Assembly: GCA_015680685.1 (NCBI GenBank)
Contig: MNCI01034296.1
Coordinates: 597,700-661,699 of the forward strand
Reading direction: 5' to 3'
DNA from: Gnetum montanum
Lineage: Eukaryota > Streptophyta > Gnetopsida > Gnetales > Gnetaceae
DNA: 64,000 nt
Part shown: positions 1 through 11,559 of the stretch, piece by piece
How the letters are laid out: every line of letters begins with the position of its first letter
Numbering within the stretch: position 1 is the stretch's first letter
The notes under the pieces: model-generated
What the model was told of the DNA's origin: nothing
Seen by the model: the letters and a program-made list of their open reading frames with translations, nothing else
Databases searched by the model: none
Position numbers and translations under genes: made by a program

Positions 1-405
1 GCCTCAGTACGACCACTTCGAGCACTTGCGTTACGTGTGGTGATCCCAGTAACGATTAGCGTTTGGTAAGCCACAGTTGCATAGTTCAGGGTGTGTCCGG
101 TAAGTGGGAACGGATGCTGACGCTAGTTAACTTAGACTTAGGACATTAGTTAGAGTTAGCTTAGTTTCTCAACCCTTTCCTCTGATAGCATAGAAGATAA
201 ACCAAAAAATACCAAAAAAATCACATACCTTAGACTTGCTTAACCATACACCGTGACACTTACAAGTAAGCCTGGGAAGACAACGAACGATTAACCCCAA
301 GTGTTTCTTGTGGTGTTAAGGCATTTAGTCTGTGGAGTTCGACCGAATCGTGCGTGCACGCTCGTATTCGTATGGTTGAGTGTAGGGGTACCTTGCCACT
401 CATCA
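1..405 (+). repeat. Inverted LTR segment of element G
   Basis: The reverse complement of this stretch aligns with the outer part of the intact G LTR (6199 to about 6607): same CTCATCA/TGATGAG terminus, same U5 end box, same order of blocks. It is fused at 405/406 to the other part of the LTR in the opposite orientation. The simplest reading is an inversion of the outer half of the 3' LTR. Head-to-head fusion of two elements or an assembly error would look the same. Confidence 0.75.
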
Positions 406-695
406 AAGGTTTATCAGAAAGTTCGTCTTTATTTTCATACACAAATGTGTGCTCAAGTACAATTTGCTCAAATAAAGATCTGTTCACTTTGAGACTCCTA
501 CTGTGGGCACATGGAAATTATTCTATCTCTGGAATGGTAAAACTACCAGAGTTTTGCTAAGGGTCTAGATCTAGATGTGGAAACAAGGGGAAGCCACCTC
601 TTATTTATAGAATTGGCGACAAGTTGCAATATTGCGTACACAATATCGCAGGGACCAACGTGATATCACGGCTCACACGATATCATGTCCCATCA
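406..695 (-). repeat. Element G 3' LTR, inner part
   Basis: This matches 6712-7019 of the G 5' LTR, beginning at an aaggttta motif in mid-LTR and ending in CATCA beside the polypurine tract. It contains the GATATC-type palindromes and the TATA region of the U3 core promoter (read on minus). Confidence 0.8.
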
Positions 696-709
696 TACCC
701 CCATGACTG
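696..709 (-). other. Polypurine tract of element G
   Basis: On the minus strand the sequence CAGTCATGGGGGTA lies directly before the 3' LTR. The same tract precedes the 3' LTRs of A, C, D and H. Confidence 0.75.
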
Positions 710-2880
710 AATGAAAACTTGTCCTCGAGTTCCTTACAAAAATATTGGGAAGGTATGGGATTATTGACTTGAATGGAACTAATGGTGAATGAGGTGACAT
801 GTGAATGGATCATCATTACAATACATGGAAAAACTTAGTGTTCATGACAACAAGAGTGAACACTATACATATTTAACATCCAGCCTTATTTGACAGCTTG
901 GAGAGAGAGAAAAGAGAAGGGAGAGAGAAAAGAAGAAGGAAGAAGTCTGCTGCTACCAACGCCAAGATTGCACCTTTCATTGTTAATCCATAAGCGCGCC
1001 ATAAATCTTGTCCCTTGCATAAATGCTTCAGCACTAGTCCATTCCAAGTGTTTCCTCCAGATCCAATCCATTGTTGTATGATTGCCATCTACACATACAA
1101 TAGAGTCTGATATTAGCAAGGATAAATGAATCATAATGCAATTGATACCTTGCTTCGGTGTAAGGTCCATTGGCTGAGTTGTGATATGGCCGATACATAT
1201 CTGGAGATATAATATTGGTGACTACCCGAGGTGTAGGGTTTTAGAGAAAATCAAAAAAATTATACCAAGACCCCCATGACTGAGAGAGAACCTCTGGTAG
1301 CAATAGAATGGAGAAAAAGAAAAAGAAAAAGAACAAGAAAGACGGAGAAAAAGAAACAATGGCCATGCCAATAAAATTGATGTCAAATATGGAGATGAAC
1401 AAAATAAATGGTGATTGTGGAAATGTTTTAGGGAAAGAAGTTAATGGATGCACCAAATAGGAATGCTAGTGGATCCTCCCCAAAGCAGACTCATGCCCTT
1501 AATGCCCTAACAATCCCACATTCAAAGAGTCCATAGGCTCTAGGAATGTCATTTGGAGACAAGAGTTAAAGTCTTAACCACAAGAGTTTACCAAAAAGAA
1601 AACAATACATCCACCAAAATGTGGACTACTGATACAACTGGAAATGAGGTGATAAATGGGGAATGAAGGATGGAAAGAAGAGAATGGAATGGAATCTCAA
1701 GAACAAGGTGGTGTACAGCCCCTTGTGTATTAATGGTTAATGTGACTTAGTAGATCCCATTCCAAATATGGCCTCAACCAAACCACATGTAGTGACTTCG
1801 CATTAATACATTCGGCCCATCCATCCACTTGAAGTAACAAGAATGCCTTCACCAAAGAGCCACCACCATTCTGACAAAATGAAGGAGGAGAGAATAGGAA
1901 GTGAGAAGGGCCTTAGTTAGAGGGAACATGTTTATTTTAGTTCCATAACCAGTGCTTGTAGCCCAAATGATTATTTTTTCTAAAGGGTGTGCTTTGAATT
2001 CTCACTATTTTTTTTTGTTTTTTTACATGAGAACCACACCATGCAAAGACTTATTATTTTTATTTGCTCAGCTTCTCGATAATGTGGAAACGTCAGAATA
2101 GTAAGAAAACTCAAGAAGAAAACATCCAAGCACCCAAGAGAATGGCCAACACAAGTGCATCAAATCCCCTTGAAGTCATACCCTTTTCAATCCTTGAATC
2201 CTTCCTTAGTTTGAGAAATACTCAGTCACCGATTCATTGATAGTTCTTATTATTGAGAAAGGTGACTGTACAGTTCCAAGCCAAGAGCGACCATAGAAAT
2301 TCATGGACGTATGGATGATGTGGAATCATTACCTGTTATATGAAAAGAACCATACCTTAGTATCAACATCATAACTTAAAGGTAAAAATCAAACATTAGT
2401 AATCAATGGAATACAGTTCATACCACCATCAGAGCACTTATTAAGTGACAAATCAAACAAAGTAATCAAACACACAAAGAAATGAAAAAGTATAAACGAT
2501 GTTGTAAAAAAAAAAAGTTAAAGAAATTTGTAAAAAAAAAGTGTGTAAAATAAAAATTTAAAAAGATCTAAGGGCCTTAAATGGTTAGCATAGGTGGCCA
2601 TCTCCCCCATGACTGAATTAAAAGGGAGAGATCCAAAATAAGGAGCAAGGTCGTCCTCTCTCAAATATGCTATGTGCATAGATCATTCTAGGTTCATGAT
2701 AAGGGCTGGTCGGTTGCACACAGACTAGTATTCTCCTATCAGAGTACTCATTTGGATTTTCCAAGGGTTTCCAACTTCCATCGATTGGTGGTTTCAAATT
2801 AAGGGTTGGAAGTTGGCGACACTCTTACTCCAGTGCATATATTCTTTCTTCATGGTTACAAGTTGATCCCCCAGTTAGTT
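710..2880 (-). other. Non-coding 3' region of element G with an unidentified insert
   Basis: No pol or ORF2 coding sequence is visible. Blocks near 1470-1500 (ggatcctccccaaagc) and 1980-2060 match the spacer of D (20330-20940) and H (62460), so this is the spacer that normally lies between pol and ORF2. At 880-1170 a stretch has no counterpart in the other copies. On the minus strand it has two overlapping open frames of 71 and 94 codons and a TGTGTAG acceptor-like site before an ATG near 1088. It could be a captured exon, but I recognise no family. Confidence 0.5.
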
Positions 2881-2889
2881 TCATGCATA

Positions 2890-3419
2890 TTGATGGGTTT
2901 CTCTCTTGATTAGCTATCAACCACTGGGTGTTCTCTTGTTGTGTGGTTGCTACATACATGCACTTTTGTATGTTAACTCCCTGGGCACACCGGTTTCATG
3001 TAGGAGATGTTGAATGCTCCTGTACGCTATCGTCCTCTATATCACTGTATGTGATGCATGGAACCTTCTTCTTCTTGATCTTTCCATAAGTTTTTTACTT
3101 AGATATTTCCAAGGAAAGATTGCAGATTCCTAAGCATGCGTTCATGATACTCAGCCATGCCCTTCCCATTATTATTGGGAAGTCCCCCTTGTCATTGTTG
3201 ACTTGTATCACTAGGAAATCGGTTGGGTATGACCAATCACACACAGTGGTAATGATGTCCTTCACCAATCCCAAGGGAATAGTGATGGACTGGTCAGCCA
3301 GCTCTAAGTGAATATTACTCTCCTTTAGTTCAGGCAGGTTCCAGGCTTTATACATTTCTTGCGATATCAAGTTGACTTCGGAACTTGAGTCAAGAAGAGC
3401 TTTAAATGGTTCATTCCCA
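2890..3419 (-). pseudogene. Retropepsin (aspartic protease) domain of element G
   Basis: This is the domain that in Ty3/gypsy elements cleaves the Gag-Pol polyprotein. The frame reads LLDSSSEVNLIS at about 3370-3405, where the usual active site is D-S/T-G; here it is DSS, so the glycine is lost but the catalytic aspartate is kept. Further on, DFPIIMGRAWL is the flap-distal ILGRPFL-type motif of Athila proteases. An open frame covers 3095-3370 (91 codons), closed by a stop near the C-terminus. The domain follows gag in nearly the same frame. RT should follow but is missing. The copy in D (33400-33960) is clearly the same domain. Confidence 0.85.
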
Positions 3420-3424
3420 GCGAC

Positions 3425-6052
3425 TTAGAGGTAGATTAGGGGACTTCTAGGATTAGAGAATTTCTTGGGAAGGTGGCCCACCTTGATCCAGTCAGTGACG
3501 GTATGTGTTAATATAACCGTATGCGTTGAGCCCTGTTGTTGGTTTGAAGGGAGCTCTGAAGCCTTATTTGATGGAGGAACGTTTGGAGGCTCAACCGCTT
3601 GTGGTTGTGAGAGCTTATTTGGACTATTGGTTCTGAAGAAAGGTCTTTTCTTTGTATGGTTATCAGAACTTGTAGCGGGTTGAAGGTTTACTACTCTCAT
3701 AGCATTGCATTGCTGTGGTTGAGTGGGGAGTTCCCCTTGTATCGCTGGAGTGGATGGTAGTGGAGCTATCGGTGTAAGAGTGGTAGATGAATTCAGAGGA
3801 TGGTATGCATGTGGTGTGTCTCTCCTAGGAGAAGGAGTCTTATAGTACTCCCGATCTTGGTAGTCACGTTGTGGGGTCATGTAACCAACAAAGTCACTTG
3901 AAGGGATTGGCTGCTACATGTAGTAGCCATATGGATCCAGTTGCCAGTAAGGGTATTGTTGCCTTGGCGGTGGCATCCCCCATGACTGTGGGTATTGCCA
4001 TTGCTGGTGTTGCTCCATAGGTTGTGGTGGAGTTCCACTTGGATAATACATTAATGATTGGTGGAACTACCTTGAATTACCTTGGGGATAAGGTAACCGA
4101 CGGGGTGCTTACCATTTGTTAAGTCTTGGGTTGAGTGCATACACCCCAGACTCTTGTAGATGTGAGATTATTGGGCAACATCCCTTAGGATGGTCATATT
4201 AGCAGATCTCACACCCACTGTCATTTTTTGTATCTGAATCCACAACCTCTTCAGTGATAGCTATTTTACCCTTACCTTTGTTACGTGCATTGTCCAAATC
4301 CCTCTTCTTTTTCTTATCATGGTCACTACTTCGCTCCTTAGACTCCTCTACAATTTTTAAAACTATTTTAAATCTACTATCTAAGGAGTCCCATATTTGA
4401 TCTACTTTAGCTGACACTTTAGTTGTTAATTTCTAAAGTGGCAAGGTTTTCCTGCTCACCAACTCTTTGAGTGGTGACTCATCCTCCTCCTCACAGAATC
4501 TCACTCCCCTCTTTCAGAGGGAAGGATCACGGTTGTATTCCTCTGCGCTTTCTCTCTTGCGTAGCTCTCCTTCTTCCTTAGCTACTTGCTCTAACAATCT
4601 ATGAACCTCATGGGACCTAAGTTTAGATAATATCCCTTGGGCATATGTCCCAATGGTTTTCCTAGTTTCATGTCTTAGCCCATCTACGAGATGGCGTAGT
4701 TGATCCCATTGTGCGTAACCATGGCCCGGGCAACGATGTAACAATGCATAATATCGGCCCATAGCAGCATCCAAGCATTCGTGATTACCCTGCTTCCATC
4801 CTTGGATATGCTTTCTCAAGTTGGACACTTGGGAGTACGTTTGATATTTATCATTAAAAAATTCTAACATCGTACTCCACCTTCGAATGGATTTTGGTTC
4901 TAAGGACCAGTACTAGCTTTCCGCTTCTTTTATGAGTGTTCTTGGAAACAACTTTAATTTTTTCCACTCATTTTCAATGTTCTACAAGGCACAAGCATTG
5001 TGAAATGCCTATAAGTGGTTCTTTGGATCAGCATTGTATCCCCCCTCAAATCGTGGGATATTATTCATGTCTAGTCTCTTGATCCAACTATCTTTTTGGT
5101 GCCTTGTAGGTATTCTAACGGCCTCCGTAATATCTAACATACTCCGGGTTGCAAGTAGGGGTTCTTCATTGTCATTCCTTTGATGGCATCTATGATGCCT
5201 ATGTTGTTCCCTACCTTTCCTTCTTTCATGCCTTGATTCCCTAGAATGCCCTCATCCTCGCTCTCGACTCTCTCATTGAGGTCTCTCATTTTGCTTACCT
5301 TTGTCCTTACGGTTAGGTTCCTTATGACTGCATCCTAATGTTGAAGGAGAGGGTGAATGGTGCGATGAAGGTGAAGAGGAAGGAGAACCATCGCCATGAT
5401 GATGTTTCCTACCTTCCCTTCGATGGTCTCGACCCCGATCGTGATGACGATCAGAATGCTTGCACTTATCTTGTGTTTGTGTTTCCTCATTGAACACTTG
5501 GTGTTCGTGGGAATCAGAACTGAGGTTGTGTATCATGGAGTGAAGGTTCTGATACCCTACCTCCTTACTATTGTTAGGAGGGGGAACATCATTTTGTGCA
5601 GAACCTATTGAAATAGGTTCACCACCATTAATTTCTCTTATGACGGGTGAAGCATTGTGGGGTCCCTTGCCCTTCAACGATGTGTGGTAACTCTCCTGCC
5701 GTGAGTCTCGTTGATGTTGCACTTCTATGGGATGGTAGCCCCTTACATTGTAATCGAGTGCAATGTACTCAACGTATAATTGCAACATGCCAATTCGTGC
5801 AAGGGCACGAAGGAGCATGTTGGGGGATGCTCTGTCTGGAGGCAACACTATGTTACCCTCCAAGTTTCTCTAATGTAGTTGTTCATCTTGATGGAAGAAA
5901 AAGGTAAAGTTGGGTATATATTCATCGTGATGAATATATACCATACTGAATTGTTGAGGAATTGGCGGTTCTTGGTTATATATGTTGTACCGTCGACTGT
6001 CTCTAGTGTTGGTCCTAGGCGATGAAGTGCTTTTGTGTGGAGAAGAAGCCAT
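3425..6052 (-). pseudogene. Gag of element G (Athila-like)
   Basis: Gag would form the virus-like particle and bind the element's RNA. Reading from ATG at 6052: an N-terminal part (6052-5870), then a long open frame (5863-5273) ending in a His/Arg/Asp-rich and Ser-rich tract, then the Retrotrans_gag core (about 5090-4514) with FEGGYNADP, LRKHIQGWKQG, CPGHGYAQ and VDGLRHETRKTIG. A Lys/Asp-rich linker (4417-4199) leads to a zinc knuckle of the Athila spacing, CEIC-x3-H-x3-CC, near 4190. A Pro/Gln/Ser-rich tail (3880-3425) runs into protease. There are several in-frame stops. The charged N-terminal domain is shared with D but not with the pol-less copies A and C. Confidence 0.85.
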
Positions 6053-6179
6053 CTTAGTTTTGTTCGATGTGCTATTTACCGTTATGTTTTTTTTTGTATG
6101 ATGAACCCTAAGGGTTCATTTAAGCTTCCCAACAATGTGGATAATTTCCTATGTTCTACGTAGCACACAAACAACTAAG

Positions 6180-6198
6180 TCCCTAGCAATGGTGCCAA
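6180..6198 (-). other. Primer binding site of element G
   Basis: The minus strand reads TTGGCACCATTGCTAGGGA immediately inside the 5' LTR. This is a decayed form of the tRNA-Asp primer site typical of Athila elements (TGGCGCCGTTGCCGGGGA). Confidence 0.8.
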
Positions 6199-7019
6199 TG
6201 ATGAGTGGCGAGGTACCCCTACACTCAACCATACGAATACGAGCGTTACATGCACGATCCAGTCGAACTCCAAGGACTAAGTGCTTACATGCCTTATGGA
6301 ACACTTAAGGTTAATCAATCGTTGTCTTCCCAGACTTACTTGTATTGTCACAGTTGTATAGGTAAGTAAGTCTGAGGTATATGATTTGTATGTTTTTTTA
6401 TCTTTTTATCGCCTATGCTAAGAGAGGAAAGGGTGAAGAGACTAAGTGACTAACTATTCGCTAACTGAGTTCTAATCATCCTAGCATTAGTATCCGTTCC
6501 CACTTGCCGTACACACCTTGAACCAGTGCAACGCTACTAGGATTACCAAACACTATTCGTTACTAGGTTACCAAGCATAGCACACGTGCTCGAAGCGGTC
6601 GTACTGAATGCACTTAACTAGGAGTTGAGGGTTGAGTGAGATTAATTATCTAAGAAAGCATTTAAGCATTTAACATTAATTAAATCCTAATTAGCTTAGT
6701 TCATGCACTGCAAGGTTTATTAGAAAGTTCGTCTTTATTTCTGTACACAAATGTGTGCTCAGGTACAATTTTCACGAATAAAGATCCGTTCACTTTGAGA
6801 CTCCTACTATGGGCACATGGAAATTATTCTATCTATGGAATGGTAAAATTGCCAAAGTATTACTAAGGGTCTAGATCTAGATATGAAAACAAGGGGAAGC
6901 CGCCTCTTATTTATAGAACTAGTGATAGGCTGCGATATCGCATACGCGATATCATAGGGACCGATGCAATATCACGTACGCGATATCGCGGCTCATGTGA
7001 TATCACGTCCCATTAATCA
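6199..7019 (-). repeat. Element G 5' LTR
   Basis: This 821-base LTR begins TGATGAG and ends near ATCA. U3 (high-coordinate end) has palindromes of the form gcGATATCgc near 6930-7005 and a TATA box on the minus strand (TCTATAAATAAG, near 6910). A polyadenylation-type motif and the conserved U5 end box follow. The right flank is E LTR sequence. Confidence 0.85.
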
Positions 7020-8260
7020 TATAAAAGAAATTCAGCTAGCTTTGTCACATATTGTGAGTTATTAAAGATTCCTATTTTGTCAAATTAATTAGTCTATATA
7101 GTCCTTATATTATGCTACTTGAAACACTTAATATTTCACAAAAATACTTGAGCACAATTCTGCTAAATCAACTCTTGATTCTCCTCAAAGAAAAAATTCC
7201 ACAAAAAATTTAGAAATAGAGTGAGATTCAAAGAATTTAGAAAGAGAATAGAAAAGAAAACAGAATTGTGTGAATCTCAAACATTTAGACAAGATAAATT
7301 AAACATGATGAAACATTTTGTAATAAAGCTATTCCAATTCAATCTAAATATTATGAATAGTCCAAACCCTCCAAGCAATTTTGTAAAAGACGATCTTATT
7401 ACACTACCAAAATGCTTTGTAAACAACAAGTACAAGCTTTGTTTGGCTAGTTAATAGTTGTCAAGAATTGCAAACAATAGAGCTAATTAGAGCAATTTGA
7501 CAATTTCAAGATTGAAATATCAAGATAATAAACTTTAAAAAATGAAGCTATTTCAAGCAAGTCAAAGTATCAAAGTATTTTTAGATCCTTTAGACTCAAA
7601 TAGGTAATTTCAATAAGACATTACTATTAAATTGCTCAAAATGCTTTTCTAAGACAACATAAGCTCTTATATGGAAAAACTAATAAAAGTCTAATATTGT
7701 GCAAAAACATAGCTATAAGAATAATCTAGAAAATCCAAAAATTAAATGCTAAGCACAATACTATCTAGACCATTAGCTAAGAAACTAAGACAAATGAGAA
7801 GAAAATAACTCATAAGATTAAAACAAAGCAGTCGAATTGATGTCTTTAGCAATCCATGCTTTCACAATCTTTAATATTCTCTTAACTATCTTTTCCAAAA
7901 TGCTTTCCTCTGTCTACTGATCAAGATCTTTTTATAGTAGCTTTGGGTAGTTACAAAAATCATAAAAAATTAAAGTGGGTTACAAATATTATGAGCGTTA
8001 GTTATAACCACCATAGAGTTAAATGCTATAGTTAACAAGTGTTAGGTAGTTACAACCACCATGGTAGTTAATTATAACTATCATAATTGAAAAGTGTTTA
8101 ATTGATATGGGAATTTAATAACTATCCCATGAATACCCTTTTCTTCTTGAATAATAATACTCTTTATTATTATTATTATTATTAATATAAGACACATGTC
8201 AATAACACTAGCTATGAATAACCCTGGTTACACATCCTTTGTAATATACAACATGCATCT
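7020..8260. other. AT-rich LTR region without coding sequence
   Basis: I find no gene here. The same block recurs at 15450-15586/44150-44950, and its start again near 63840-64000. It contains a TTA/TAT trinucleotide run near 8163-8192, matched by a similar run near 44850-44880, and a duplicated tagttacaaccaccat-like phrase near 8000-8090. Confidence 0.6.
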
Positions 8261-8264
8261 TGGC

Positions 8265-9130
8265 TTAAGATTCCTCGTCGTCTCCAAAAACCAATGAAAA
8301 CTTTGAATTGATTTTGGTTTTCTTAGTAGAATTTACACTTGAATTCTTTGAAGAAAAAATCTTGTTTCCAAAACCAAATTTCAAAGCCTTCCGCTAATCT
8401 TGGTTACTAAGAGACGTTGTTGTACTAGTTGGGATGGTGTTAGTTCCAATTCCAAACTCATCTTGCTTTAGTGTGGGAGGATACATCTGTACAAATTTTG
8501 CTATTTTCTTTTCTTCCCACATAAATTCATGCTTTTGTCTCTCATCATGACTACTTCTAGAATGCATCTCCTTTGTTTTCTTAAAGTGTTTCTTCAGATT
8601 GAATCTTTTGTTCATGCTCCGCTACCACAATTCAATGGGAGTGGGAGTGGGACATTTGGAACATTCTATGTGATGCTTTGATTCTTTTGCAACTACACCT
8701 TCATCTAATTTACATAATGGCAAAGTATCTGCACCATTTTTAGTTTCTACATCTACTTTTGCACCTATGTCGTCTCTAGTTACTGTGGCTCCTTACACTA
8801 ACACTATTATGACATTTTCCGTCCCCAAATTCATGGTCATGATCGTTTCTACCATATTTTCTTCTATAACAGGTTTCCCTCTAGCACATTCTTGCAAAGG
8901 CTACCAAATTACTTCGCATTCAGCTAATTCCTTTTGGTGGCAATGAAGCCCTACATAGCAACTTACATCTCTTCTAGTGGCAGGTGGTATTTCTAGAAAG
9001 TTGTTGCCACGTTTCATAGGGTGATAGATGAAAAGATCCATTAGTGTCGTCATCATTTCATTTGTCCATTACTGTAGTCGCAATAGTCATTCACATGCCA
9101 CCATCACCGCCACCTTTGCCACAGTTTCTT
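8265..9130 (-). pseudogene. Fragment X, copy 1: C-terminus of an unidentified nuclear-type protein
   Basis: On minus, a decayed frame runs toward TAA at 8265. Recognisable pieces are a Lys/Arg/His-rich stretch (ORF 8394-8615), FVQMYPPTLKQDE, KFGFGNK, and an acidic end of the form VFGDDEES (copy 2: KVSSVFGDDDDEES). Basic tracts plus an acidic tail resemble plant nuclear or RNA-processing proteins, but I cannot name the family. A second copy is at 44958-45720, with higher GC and fewer changes. This copy is cut upstream by a solo LTR at 9159. Confidence 0.55.
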
Positions 9131-9158
9131 AATCATGTGTTTCTGAGGATGAGATTTG

Positions 9159-10450
9159 TGGACCTTTTGGTATGTCAGAATGTTAAGTAAAATGGAGTCA
9201 AAGGTTGTTTGCATGATTGTGTGGTTATTGTGTTTGTAGGACAACATACATGGGAAACCAAGATGAGCTAAAGCCTACAAGATGATAAGAAATGAACAAG
9301 TTTAAAGCTCAAAGGAGAAGGTCATTAACAAGGTCTCAAATGAACATGCAAGAATTCCAAAGAATGTGGATGAGGATCAGATATTGTACAAGAAAATTTG
9401 TCATCATTAAAGTATGTGGAAGTTTGATGAACATGAACAAGGAATGAAGAATTCAAAGGACAAAGCAAGTTGAAAAAAGACATCTCTGGGAAATAGTAAA
9501 CGTTTTGGAAGAATTGAAGTGAACTCAAACAAAGATGTCTTCAAGAAATAGCAGATGTCTTTCCTTAGGCAAAGATGCCTTCACCAAAGAAAGACATCTT
9601 TACAAAATGCAAGCCAAATTCAAAAAGACATCTCCCATTAGACAAAAATTTCTTCCTAGAATGGAGATCTTAGAAAGATTCCTTTTCCAAACAAAAATGC
9701 CTTCTCAGAACAGAAAGAAAAATAGAAAGACGTCTCAGGCATGAAGAAGACATCTTCATGATCATTAGTGATTGTTGCCTAACAATTGCACAAGTTTCAA
9801 GATGGATTTAGAAACATGGCAGCTATAAAAAGATGTCATATGCATTGAGAAATGTGCAATCTTATGTACAATCATTGTATAATCATTTGTCAATGATTGT
9901 AAGCTTTGTTGCTCCTCATTGTTCTATCTTTTGTTTATTGTAAAGTGTGTTATACCTCAAAGTGCAAGGATCAAAAAATTGAGTTGCATTTATCCTTTGT
10001 AATTATTCTCCCTTATTGCCCTCTGAGGTTTATGTGCTTCTTATGAAAAGGCATATTTCTTAAGCTTGTTGGGATCTTGTGGGATTGAGTATTTAGTGTT
10101 GTGGCACAACATTCCAAAGTGGAGCTCAAGATTGTAAAGGTTGTGAAAGCTTGGAAACCACATTCCAAATCTGAAGGGACCTTGTGGGATTGAGTGGTTG
10201 GTGTTGCGGCACAACACTCCGGAGCAGTGCTTGAAGATTGTATAAGGTGTAGACTCTTCAAACCATATTTGAGAGCAACAAAGTTCAGAGGTGTGCTTGT
10301 GATCTATATGAACTACCCAAGTTGGGGAACTGCATTAAATTTGGTTAAATTTGGTGTGTGTGTTTTGTCTAAAAAAATTTTAATTTGGGAACTTATTCAT
10401 CCCCCCATCCCTCCCCACAGTGTCCTTTCTAAGTTCAACCATCCACAACA
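9159..10450 (+). mobile_element. Solo LTR, copia-type
   Basis: A 1292-base insertion is absent from the paired copy (the site is uninterrupted near 45736). It starts TGGACC and ends CACAACA, flanked by TTTG on both sides (9155-9158, 10451-10454); ATTTG is an alternative reading if the last A is excluded. Near its end is a catccccccatccctccc tract like that at LTR ends of several plant copia elements. No coding domain lies inside. It contains many AGACATCT/AGATGTCT words (9530-9750) and an imperfect direct repeat of about 65 bases (near 10071-10140 and 10180-10245, sharing cttgtgggattgagt). Confidence 0.75.
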
Positions 10451-10504
10451 TTTGGGGCAACAATTTCAACATCTAATTTATGTACAACAAACCAATAGAG
10501 TAGG

Positions 10505-10960
10505 TGTCGGCATTCATAAATCCTGTCACGAGCTGCATTGACAAAGCTCTCAGAACCATGAACAAGCAAGGCGGGGCCAGAAAGATGTTGACCAAGAACA
10601 ATCTTTTCATCAACTATAATGCTGCATCCTTAACATTCTATGCATAGGATCCCCGTGATTCCAGTGGCTACATGCTAAGATTCAACATTTTCGCCTCTGC
10701 AACAAACGCGCAGCTCCGTAAAATAGTCTGCAATCTCAAGAGGCAAGATCCCCAAACTCTCTTCGTTTCAGCAAATTACTATGTTGCAGGTTTAGCTCTA
10801 GTAAAATCACTACAGAAATTCAAAATAAAGAACATCTTTCCTGCTTGTTGTGTGCCAGGCCCTGCCCTTGTTCTAGGTTGGTACCTGTCACTTTTTTATT
10901 GGCTTCTTGGCAGCTGCGTTTGGAAACCAGTGGCCTATTGCCACGTACTACCATTTAGGT
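10505..10960 (+). pseudogene. GDSL esterase/lipase fragment, copy 1
   Basis: The plus frame gives the C-terminal half of a GDSL lipase: NPVTSCIDKALR, GGARKML, FNIFASATNAQLRK, DPQTLFV, GLALVKSLQKF, IKNIFPACC. These match the order of conserved blocks in plant GDSL enzymes (the GARK-vl block, the FN-x-L helix, YADYY-like, GF-x-N-x-x-x-ACC). There is an in-frame stop near 10650, and the catalytic GDS and C-terminal DxxH blocks are absent. It is a scrap of a host gene inside the E LTR and is opposite in orientation to its neighbours. Copy 2 at 45780-46220 lost about 27 bases that this copy retains. Confidence 0.8.
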
Positions 10961-11161
10961 TTTCGTAATACTACCAAAAAGCTCCAATTGAAACATGAGC
11001 AGAGTACTAAAGTAGATGCATAACATAGCAATCACAAGGCACAAACTTGTCTCTATCCATTATAGTCATTGTACTGGTAACAGTCCAAGCCCAAAGCATA
11101 GCAGGCATCAGTTTTTGTTTGCAAAATGTCATGGTTTTTTTTATATTTTGACATGTTCATG

Positions 11162-11383
11162 TTACTTTGCTTGTGTTTTTCCTTTATCCACCGACCCTAA
11201 TCTTACACGGGCGGAGAGAAATCCAAGAAAAGTATTGCCATCAGGCCTAACACCGGCATCTCTCATCTTCTCATAAGCAGAAATGACCTCTTCAGGCTTT
11301 CCATTAAAGGTAAATGCAACAATCATGAAATTCCAGGAACCACAATCTTTTTCTTGGCATTTTCTCAAACATCTGGCATGCAT
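11162..11383 (-). pseudogene. PPR protein fragment, copy 1
   Basis: The frame contains WNFMIVAFTFNGKPEEVI and YEKMRDAGVRPDGNTFLG, which is a pentatricopeptide repeat: WN-x-MI...G...EA...Y-x-x-M...G-x-x-PD-x-xTF. This is followed by LSARVRLGSVDKG, matching the LSAC-x-x-x-G-x-VD-x-G seen in plant PLS-class PPR proteins. Such proteins bind organelle RNA. Only about 1.5 repeats remain. Copy 2 is at about 46490-46690. Confidence 0.85.
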
Positions 11384-11559
11384 CCTCCGTAAATTTTAAT
11401 GAAGATGTAACATCTTTAGTTATGCATTGATAAACAATGTTTCTCCCTTCTTTTTCAAACCAGGCTCTTTAGTTACAGCTCTGGATAGATGAAAAGTTGA
11501 GTTGATTAAATTGTTCTGTCACATAAAATGTGAGACTGCTATTATAAAGCCACTGTATC

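Larger units (their letters stand above)
1..7019 (-). mobile_element. Element G: Athila-like LTR retrotransposon with gag and protease only
   Basis: Read on the minus strand, the order is 5' LTR (6199-7019), tRNA-Asp-like primer site, gag, protease, non-coding spacer, polypurine tract, 3' LTR. RT, RNase H, integrase and most of ORF2 are absent. The protease region runs directly into sequence that in element D lies beyond the integrase, so about 4 kb of pol has been lost. The LTR shares the U5 end box (GTATGGTTGAGTGTAGGGGT) with elements A, C, D and H. The right flank (from 7020) is E LTR sequence, so G was inserted into E. The left end is rearranged and runs off the window, so no target-site duplication can be read. 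Confidence 0.8.

Noticed and set aside
1241-1456. Minus frame of 71 codons with a Phe/Leu-rich stretch, resembling a membrane protein
   Set aside because: It arises from a purine-rich low-complexity run (gaaaaagaaaaag) in the spacer.
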